From assembly GCF_000725805.1 (NCBI RefSeq), contig NZ_JOFT01000061.1, positions 1-38,819 on the forward strand: DNA of 38,819 nucleotides. The letters are read 5' to 3'. How positions within the stretch are numbered: the first letter of the stretch is position 1; each line of letters starts with the position of its first letter. The translations under genes were made by a program, and so were the position numbers. The notes below the pieces were generated by a model, which was not told the origin of the DNA, searched no databases, and saw only the letters and a program-made list of their open reading frames with translations. Of the stretch, positions 32,542 through 38,819 are shown piece after piece. Origin of the DNA: Streptomyces xanthophaeus (GTDB lineage: Bacteria; Actinomycetota; Actinomycetes; Streptomycetales; Streptomycetaceae).

Positions 32542-33699
32542 ATGGACCGCCTGACCAACACGATCCGCCCCTACGCCTGGGGATCCCCCACCGCCATCCC
32601 CCGGCTCCTCGGCACCGAACCCACCGGTGAGCCCCAGGCCGAGATGTGGATGGGCGCACACCCCGGCGCCCCCTCCCGCCTCGACCGCGGCTCCGGCACG
32701 ACCACGCTCCGCGAGGTCATCGCCGCCGACCCCGAGGGCGAACTCGGCGCGGCCGCCGTCAGCAAGTTCGGCCCCGGACTGCCCTTCCTCCTCAAGATCC
32801 TCGCCGCCGGCGCCCCGCTCTCCCTCCAGGTCCACCCCGACCTGGAGCAGGCCAGGGCGGGCTTCGAGGACGAGGAGCGGCGCGGGGTCCCCGTGGACGC
32901 GGGCCACCGCAACTACAAGGACCCCAACCACAAGCCCGAGATGATCTGCGCGCTCACCCCGTTCGACGGGCTGTGCGGCTTCCGCGCCCCCCACGAGGCC
33001 GCCGAGCTGCTCGAAGGCCTCGGCGTCGACTCCCTCAAGCCGTACGCCGACCTGCTGCGCGCCCACCCCGAGGACGCCGCGCTGCGCGAGGTGCTCACGG
33101 CCGTACTGACCGCGGACCGTGACCAGATGGCGGCCACCGTCACCGAGGCCGCGGCCGCCGCCGAACGCCTGGGCGGCCCGTACAAGCCGTACGCCTCCCT
33201 GGTCCACGACTACCCGGGCGACCCGGGCGTCATCGCGGCCATGCTGCTCAACCACGTGCAACTCCAGCCCGGCGAAGCCATGTTCCTCGGCGCGGGCGTC
33301 CCGCACGCCTACATCGACGGCCTCGGCGTCGAGCTGCTCGCCAACTCCGACAACGTGCTGCGCGCCGGGCTCACCCCCAAACACGTGGACGTACCCGAGC
33401 TGCTCAAGATCGTGAAGTTCGAGTCGGGCGACCCCAAGGTGCTGCGGCCCGAGGGCGACGCCGAAGAGGTCTACGAGACCCCCATCGACGAATTCCGGCT
33501 CTCCCGCTTCCTCCTCGCCCCCGGCGGCGCCTCCCGCACCCTCCCGGCCGGCGCCCCGCAGATCCTGCTCTGCACGGCGGGCTCCCCGAAGGCGGGCGAA
33601 CTGACCCTGGCGCCGGGCGAGTCGGTCTTCGTACCGGCGGACGAAAAGGTCGAACTGTCCGGAACGGGTACGGTCTTCCGTGCCACCGTGGTGGTCTGA
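32542..33699 (+). CDS. manA: Mannose-6-phosphate isomerase, class I
   Basis: It interconverts fructose-6-phosphate and mannose-6-phosphate, the entry to the mannose pathway. The 385-residue protein is a zinc cupin-type isomerase. RPYAWGSPTAIPRLLG and EMWMGAHPGAPS come first. The zinc site comprises Gln and His in SLQVHPD, Glu in KPEMICAL and His in GVPHAYIDGLGVELLANSDN. The conserved RAGLTPKHVD follows. All ligands are present. GGAAG precedes the ATG. It is the last gene of the mannose cluster; the transporter gene starts 72 bases on. Confidence 0.95.
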   Translation: MDRLTNTIRPYAWGSPTAIPRLLGTEPTGEPQAEMWMGAHPGAPSRLDRGSGTTTLREVIAADPEGELGAAAVSKFGPGLPFLLKILAAGAPLSLQVHPDLEQARAGFEDEERRGVPVDAGHRNYKDPNHKPEMICALTPFDGLCGFRAPHEAAELLEGLGVDSLKPYADLLRAHPEDAALREVLTAVLTADRDQMAATVTEAAAAAERLGGPYKPYASLVHDYPGDPGVIAAMLLNHVQLQPGEAMFLGAGVPHAYIDGLGVELLANSDNVLRAGLTPKHVDVPELLKIVKFESGDPKVLRPEGDAEEVYETPIDEFRLSRFLLAPGGASRTLPAGAPQILLCTAGSPKAGELTLAPGESVFVPADEKVELSGTGTVFRATVVV

Positions 33700-33771
33700 G
33701 GCGGCGTCCGCGGCCGTAGCTGCAACAATGTGCGGCCGGTAGTCAGTGGCTAGGAAGGACACCCCGCATCC

Positions 33772-34713
33772 ATGAGCGCGTCGGGCGGTACCAAGGCGAT
33801 CGTGGCGGCACTCGCCGCCAACCTCGCCATCGCTGTAGCCAAATTCGTGGCATTCCTCTTCAGCGGATCCTCGTCGATGCTCGCGGAAAGCGTCCACTCG
33901 CTGGCGGACTCCGGCAACCAGGGGCTGCTGCTCCTGGGCGGGAAGAAGGCCCAGCGCGAGGCCACGCCGCAGCACCCCTTCGGGTACGGGCGTGAGCGTT
34001 ACATCTACGCCTTCCTCGTCTCCATCGTGCTCTTCACCGTCGGTGGCATGTTCGCCATCTACGAGGGCTACGAGAAGATCCACGACCCGCACGAGATCAC
34101 GCACTGGTACTGGCCCGTCGGCGTCCTGGTCTTCGCGATCATCGCCGAGTCCTTCTCCTTCCGCACCGCGATCAAGGAGTCGAACCAGATCCGCGGCAAG
34201 CAGACCTGGGGCCAGTTCATCAAGCGGGCCAAGGCCCCGGAGCTCCCGGTCGTCCTCCTGGAGGACCTCGGCGCGCTCGTCGGCCTGGTCCTGGCCCTCG
34301 GCGGCGTCGGTCTCGCCCTGCTGACCGGCAACGGCGTCTGGGACGGCATCGGCACCCTGTGCATCGGCATCCTGCTCATCGCGATCGCCATCGTCCTGGC
34401 GGCCGAGACCAAGTCCCTGCTGCTCGGCGAGGCCGCGGGCACCGAGGACGTCGAGAAGATCAAGGCGGCGCTCGTCGACGGGGTCTCCGTCACCCGCCTG
34501 ATCCACATGCGCACCCTGCACCTCGGCCCCGAGGAACTGCTGGTCGCCGCGAAGATCGCGGTCCGGCACGACGAGACCGCGACCGAGGTGGCGAACGCGA
34601 TCAACGCGGCCGAGGACCGCATCCGCGAGGCCGTCCCGATCGCCCGGGTGATCTACCTGGAGCCGGACATCTTCCAGGCCGAGGCCGCCGTGACGGGCAC
34701 CGAACAGGCCTGA
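33772..34713 (+). CDS. Cation diffusion facilitator (CDF) family transporter
   Basis: This 313-residue inner-membrane protein should export Zn2+ or another divalent cation by proton exchange. Six membrane segments are predicted, starting IVAALAANLAIAVAKFVAFL. The second carries the metal site SVHSLADSGNQGLLLLG and the fifth EDLGALVG with an acidic pair. A cytoplasmic C-terminal domain runs from about residue 215 (IHMRTLHLGPEELLVAAKI). The first motif has HSxxD rather than the classic DxxHD, so metal preference is uncertain. AAGGA lies upstream of the ATG. A strong terminator follows at 34731-34762. Confidence 0.9.
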   Translation: MSASGGTKAIVAALAANLAIAVAKFVAFLFSGSSSMLAESVHSLADSGNQGLLLLGGKKAQREATPQHPFGYGRERYIYAFLVSIVLFTVGGMFAIYEGYEKIHDPHEITHWYWPVGVLVFAIIAESFSFRTAIKESNQIRGKQTWGQFIKRAKAPELPVVLLEDLGALVGLVLALGGVGLALLTGNGVWDGIGTLCIGILLIAIAIVLAAETKSLLLGEAAGTEDVEKIKAALVDGVSVTRLIHMRTLHLGPEELLVAAKIAVRHDETATEVANAINAAEDRIREAVPIARVIYLEPDIFQAEAAVTGTEQA

Positions 34714-34730
34714 CGGACCACGGACGTACG

Positions 34731-34762
34731 AAGGCCCCCGCAGCCACGGCCGCGGGGGCCTT
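34731..34762. terminator. Bidirectional terminator between the CDF and signal-peptidase-like genes
   Basis: AAGGCCCCCGC (34731-34741) pairs perfectly with GCGGGGGCCTT (34752-34762), 10-base loop. It lies between convergent stop codons at 34713 and 34767. Confidence 0.85.
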
Positions 34763-34766
34763 CGGT

Positions 34767-35453
34767 CTACTCGGAGCGCGCCGCACCCCATACGGGATGC
34801 ACCGGCACCGGCTGCGGCCCGTGAACGTGCCTGCGCCGCACCACCCGCCAGGCGATCCCGAGCCCCAGCGCGACCGGCAGCAGGCACACACCGGCGGACA
34901 TGGACGCGCCCAGGCCCAGCGCCACCGGGTGGTCATCGCCGAACTGGATCCCGGTCACCGCCGATTCCGGCAGCGTCCCGTGCTCGGACTCCGCGTGGAA
35001 GCGGGAGTCCGCGGAGTCGCCCCGGTTGTCGCCCAGCAGGAAGACGCGGCCGCGCGGCACCGTGACGTCGAAGTCCACACCGCCGGCCCCGGGCGCCCCG
35101 CCCTGTACGTACGGCTCGTTGAGGAGCCGTCCGTTGAGGATCAGCGTCCCGGCGCCCTCCGCGTAGGAGATCCGGTCGCCCCCCACCGCCACCACACGGC
35201 CGAGGAAGGGGCCGCGCAGCCCCCAGTCGCCCGGGTCGTAGAGCACGACGTCACCGCGCCGGACCGTGGACGGGTCCTTCCGGAAGACGACGAGGTCGCC
35301 GGGCGTGACCGTGGGCAGCATGTTCTCGCTGCTCACCCGCGCTGCGGTGAACCGGCTCAGCATGAACGCGACCGGCCCGCCGATCAGCGCGATGCCGAGC
35401 ACGAGCACGGCGACCGCCCAGGTCCCCAGTCTTCGCCCAGGCCTGTGTGCCAT
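34767..35453 (-). CDS. Signal peptidase I-like (S26) protein lacking the catalytic Ser-Lys pair
   Basis: This 228-residue protein has an N-terminal membrane helix (WAVAVLVLGIALIGGPVAFM), the S26 beta core and a C-terminal helix (near 180-205, GLGASMSAGVCLLPVALGLG). In active type I signal peptidases the nucleophile is the Ser of SMxPT and the general base is the Lys before RV. Here they read NMLPT (N44) and LGRVVAV (G85). The box E motif LLGDNRGDSADSR is intact. Secretory cleavage activity is therefore not expected by the usual mechanism, though S41/S42 are near. The ATG at 35453 has GGGAGGGGAC upstream; the ATG at 35480 overlaps that site. It may be a pseudoprotease. Confidence 0.8.
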   Translation of the reverse strand: MAHRPGRRLGTWAVAVLVLGIALIGGPVAFMLSRFTAARVSSENMLPTVTPGDLVVFRKDPSTVRRGDVVLYDPGDWGLRGPFLGRVVAVGGDRISYAEGAGTLILNGRLLNEPYVQGGAPGAGGVDFDVTVPRGRVFLLGDNRGDSADSRFHAESEHGTLPESAVTGIQFGDDHPVALGLGASMSAGVCLLPVALGLGIAWRVVRRRHVHGPQPVPVHPVWGAARSE

Positions 35454-35510
35454 GAAACCCGTCCCCTCCCAGCAGTACATGTGGCCGGAAGAGTACGTTC
35501 TGGCCGGTTA

Positions 35511-35564
35511 CCGGCAACGACCGGGTCCCGTACCGGCGCTGGTACGGGACCCGGTCGTTGCCGG
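35511..35564 (-). terminator. Perfect 24-bp stem terminator after the PTS gene
   Basis: The 24 bases 35511-35534 (CCGGCAACGACCGGG...) are the exact reverse complement of 35541-35564, with a 6-base loop GGCGCT. It lies 30 bases downstream of the PTS stop and upstream of the signal-peptidase-like gene. Confidence 0.85.
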
Positions 35565-35593
35565 TGAGCGGTCGGGGTGCGGCCAGGCCGTCT

Positions 35594-37687
35594 CTAGCGG
35601 ATCTCCCGCAGCACGTCCAGGATCGACGCCTCGTCAGGAGCCGTCTGCAGCCGGGCCCGGAAGTCGGAGTCCATGAGCTTGCGCGACAACAGCGCCAGGA
35701 TCCGCAGGTGTTCGTCGCCCGCCGCGGCCTCCGGGACCGAGATCATGAACACCAGCCGGGCCTTCGTCCCGTCCAGCGCACCCCACTCGATGCCCGCGTC
35801 GGACCGGGCGAAGCCCACCGTGGGCCGGGCCACCGCGTCCGTCTTGGCGTGCGGGATGGCGATCGACTCGCCGAGACCGGTCGTGCCCTGCGCCTCCCGG
35901 GCCAGGGCGACCCGGACGAGCTCGTCCACGTCGCGGACGTTCCCGGTGCCGGCCAGCATCTCGGCCATCTCGCGGATGGCCGCCTCCTTGGAGTCCGCGG
36001 CCAGTTCCGTCTTCACGGTGCGCCCGGTCAGGTAGCCCGAGAGCACCTCCTCGGGCTGTCCGGCCGGGGCGACGGCGGCAGCGGCGCCCGCAGCGGGCGC
36101 GGCCTGGGACCGTACGGCCGTACCGGCACCGGCACCGGTACCGGCGGCACCGGTACCGGCGGCACCGGCACCTGCTCCGGCGCCCACACCGGCCAGGACC
36201 GGCTCCGGGGAGAGCGCGGCCGGAGCGGCGCGGCCCTCGCGGCGCTGCCTGATCTCGATGAGCGCGTTCGTGGTCAGCGCGGTGACGAGGGTGCCCGCCG
36301 CGATCGCGACGAAGAACATGCCGACCCCGCTCACGGCGCCGAACAGCGAGACGATCGGACCGCCGTGCGGCACCGAGTCCTCCACCCCGGCCAGGCCCGC
36401 GATCGCACCGGCCACGGCGCCACCGAGCATGTTCGCGGGGATGACCTGCGCCGGCCGGGCGGCGGCGAACGGGATGGCGCCTTCGGAGATGCCGAAGAAG
36501 CCCATGAAGAGCGCGGCGATGCCGGTCTCCCGTTCCTGGTCGCTGTAGTGCCTCCGGCGCAGCAGCGTGGCCAGGCCCTGGCCGAGCGGCATGACGGGGA
36601 TGGCCGCGGCGGCCATGCCCATGACCGCGTTGTTGGTACCGATCAGGCCCACCGCGACGAGGAACGCCGTCTTGTTGACGGGGCCGCCCATGTCGAAGGC
36701 GATCATGAGGCCGATGATCGCGCCCAGCAGGATCGCGCTGGAGCCGGTCATCCCGTTCAGCCAGTTGGTCAGGTGCGTGAACACCCAGGAGATCGGCTGC
36801 CCGATCACATAGATGTAGAAGAGCCCCAGCGCCAGCGTGGACACGATCGGGATCACGATGATCGGCATGATCGGCTGGACGAACTTGGGGACCTTGACCT
36901 TCTTGATCCAGACGACCAGGTAACCCGCCAGGAAACCGGTCGCGATCGCGCCCAGGAAGCCCGCGTTCGCCTCGGCCTTGTAGATGGTCGTGGCGTCGGC
37001 GGCGAGGAAACCGCCGATCATGCCCGGCACCAGCGCCGGCCGGTCGCCGAGGGCGTAGGCGATGTACCCGGAGAAGATCGGCAGCATCAGCGTGAAGCCG
37101 AGGCTGCCCAGCGCGTTGACGTAGAACCAGAAGGATCCCTCGTCGAAGGTGATGCCCTTCGACGAGGAGTGCCCGCCGAGCGCGATCGAGACGGCCAGCA
37201 GCAGACCGCCCACGACCACGAACGGGATCATGTGCGAGACGCCGTTCATCAGCGCCTTGTACGCGGCGCTGCGCTCCTTGCCGCCCCCGCCCGCGCCCGC
37301 GCTGCCGCCGTCCGCGGCGGCACCGGACTGGACGGGCGCGCTCTGCACGCGCTCGATCAGCTCCTCCGGCCGGTGGATGCCGTCCGCGACGCCCGTGGAC
37401 AGGACCCGCTTGCCCGCGAAGCGCTCGCGGTCGACCTCCTTGTCGGCGGCGATGATGATGCCGTCCGCTTCTCTGACATCGTTGTCAGAGAGCACGTTCT
37501 CGGCCCCGATGGAGCCCTGCGTCTCCACCTTCATGTCGATGCCGAGGCGGTCGGCGGCCTGCTGGAGCTTCTCCGCGGCCATGTAGGTGTGGGCGATTCC
37601 CGTGGGGCACGCGGTGACGGCGAGCAGTTTCAGGCGCTTCTGCCCCCTTGCGTCCCCGCCTGCGGGCGGGCCGGCCGGACTGGTCAC
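35594..37687 (-). CDS. fruA: Fructose-type PTS permease, EIIB-EIIC-EIIA fusion
   Basis: It takes up and phosphorylates a sugar, fructose by family. The 697-residue protein has EIIB (residues about 15-110, phosphorylated Cys in TACPTGIAHTYMAAEKL), a linker, the EIIC membrane domain (about 135-480, from SHMIPFVVVGGLLLAVSIAL; glycine-rich SGDR-like loops and PLGQGLA), a low-complexity Ala/Gly/Thr linker encoded by repeats of ACCGGTACCGGCGGC type (about 36115-36190), and EIIA (about 560-690, phospho-His in SIAIPHAKTDA). The GTG at 37687 has AAGGAG eight bases before it. No fruK or fruR gene is next to it, so it is an orphan permease. Sugar specificity is inferred from family only. Confidence 0.85.
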   Translation of the reverse strand: MTSPAGPPAGGDARGQKRLKLLAVTACPTGIAHTYMAAEKLQQAADRLGIDMKVETQGSIGAENVLSDNDVREADGIIIAADKEVDRERFAGKRVLSTGVADGIHRPEELIERVQSAPVQSGAAADGGSAGAGGGGKERSAAYKALMNGVSHMIPFVVVGGLLLAVSIALGGHSSSKGITFDEGSFWFYVNALGSLGFTLMLPIFSGYIAYALGDRPALVPGMIGGFLAADATTIYKAEANAGFLGAIATGFLAGYLVVWIKKVKVPKFVQPIMPIIVIPIVSTLALGLFYIYVIGQPISWVFTHLTNWLNGMTGSSAILLGAIIGLMIAFDMGGPVNKTAFLVAVGLIGTNNAVMGMAAAAIPVMPLGQGLATLLRRRHYSDQERETGIAALFMGFFGISEGAIPFAAARPAQVIPANMLGGAVAGAIAGLAGVEDSVPHGGPIVSLFGAVSGVGMFFVAIAAGTLVTALTTNALIEIRQRREGRAAPAALSPEPVLAGVGAGAGAGAAGTGAAGTGAGAGTAVRSQAAPAAGAAAAVAPAGQPEEVLSGYLTGRTVKTELAADSKEAAIREMAEMLAGTGNVRDVDELVRVALAREAQGTTGLGESIAIPHAKTDAVARPTVGFARSDAGIEWGALDGTKARLVFMISVPEAAAGDEHLRILALLSRKLMDSDFRARLQTAPDEASILDVLREIR

Positions 37688-38819
<1,132 letters not shown>

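Noticed and set aside
29448..32561. A 1,037-codon minus-strand open frame antisense to manB, Trm112 and SIS genes
   Set aside because: No family resemblance and extreme Gly/Arg/Val composition; the plus-strand genes have clear motifs and ribosome-binding sites.

Overview
The window looks like the chromosomal core of a Streptomyces. It has very high GC and GTG/TTG starts. It carries WhiB, the F420 genes fbiA/fbiB and a large set of LytR-CpsA-Psr (LCP) proteins. From memory, the gene content resembles the S. coelicolor ahcY-manA-manB-whiB-fbiAB-LCP-ugd neighbourhood, and part of it resembles the mycobacterial manA/manB/whiB2/fbiAB/manC/cpsA block. I could not check this by search.

Layout. 1-2760: the last codons of an IS481-type transposase, an M19 dipeptidase homologue that has lost every metal ligand, and ugd (minus), whose frame runs about 80 codons past its normal end into the dipeptidase gene. 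2982-5346: an acyl-CoA dehydrogenase and a mannose-1-phosphate guanylyltransferase-like enzyme. 5421-15222: five LCP genes, all minus, with a hotdog thioesterase and a family 2 glycosyltransferase on plus between them. 15381-17655: a TIGR03089-type AMP-binding-like protein and, divergently, a secreted PGRP-type amidase. 17656-18251: no gene, but a 50-nt inverted repeat and a 67-bp minisatellite. 18252-22089: an AlkA-like glycosylase, then fbiB, fbiA and a cysteine dioxygenase on minus. Upstream of the dioxygenase is an apparently leaderless 28-codon ORF ending in six Cys codons and a stop. 22717-28332: whiB, a giant membrane glycosyltransferase and a DUF5719 protein. 28372-33699: a zincin-like protein (minus), DUF3499, manB, Trm112-like, SIS protein and manA. 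33772-38819: a cation diffusion facilitator, a signal-peptidase-like protein lacking the catalytic dyad, a fructose-type PTS permease (B-C-A order) and the 5' part of ahcY.

How the genes fit together. manA, manB and the ManC-like enzyme give fructose-6-P to Man-6-P to Man-1-P to GDP-mannose. Ugd makes UDP-glucuronate. The glycosyltransferases can use such donors to build envelope glycans, and the LCP proteins attach lipid-linked glycopolymers to peptidoglycan, which the PGRP amidase can cut. WhiB controls sporulation septation, so much of the window concerns the cell envelope and development. FbiA/FbiB make coenzyme F420. AhcY and cysteine dioxygenase belong to sulfur amino-acid metabolism.

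The most notable signal is the poly-cysteine leader ORF in front of the cysteine dioxygenase (22177-22263, minus), a candidate cysteine-sensing attenuator. Next are two likely pseudoenzymes (the M19 and signal-peptidase homologues), the ugd read-through tail, and the repeat island at 17700-18240.
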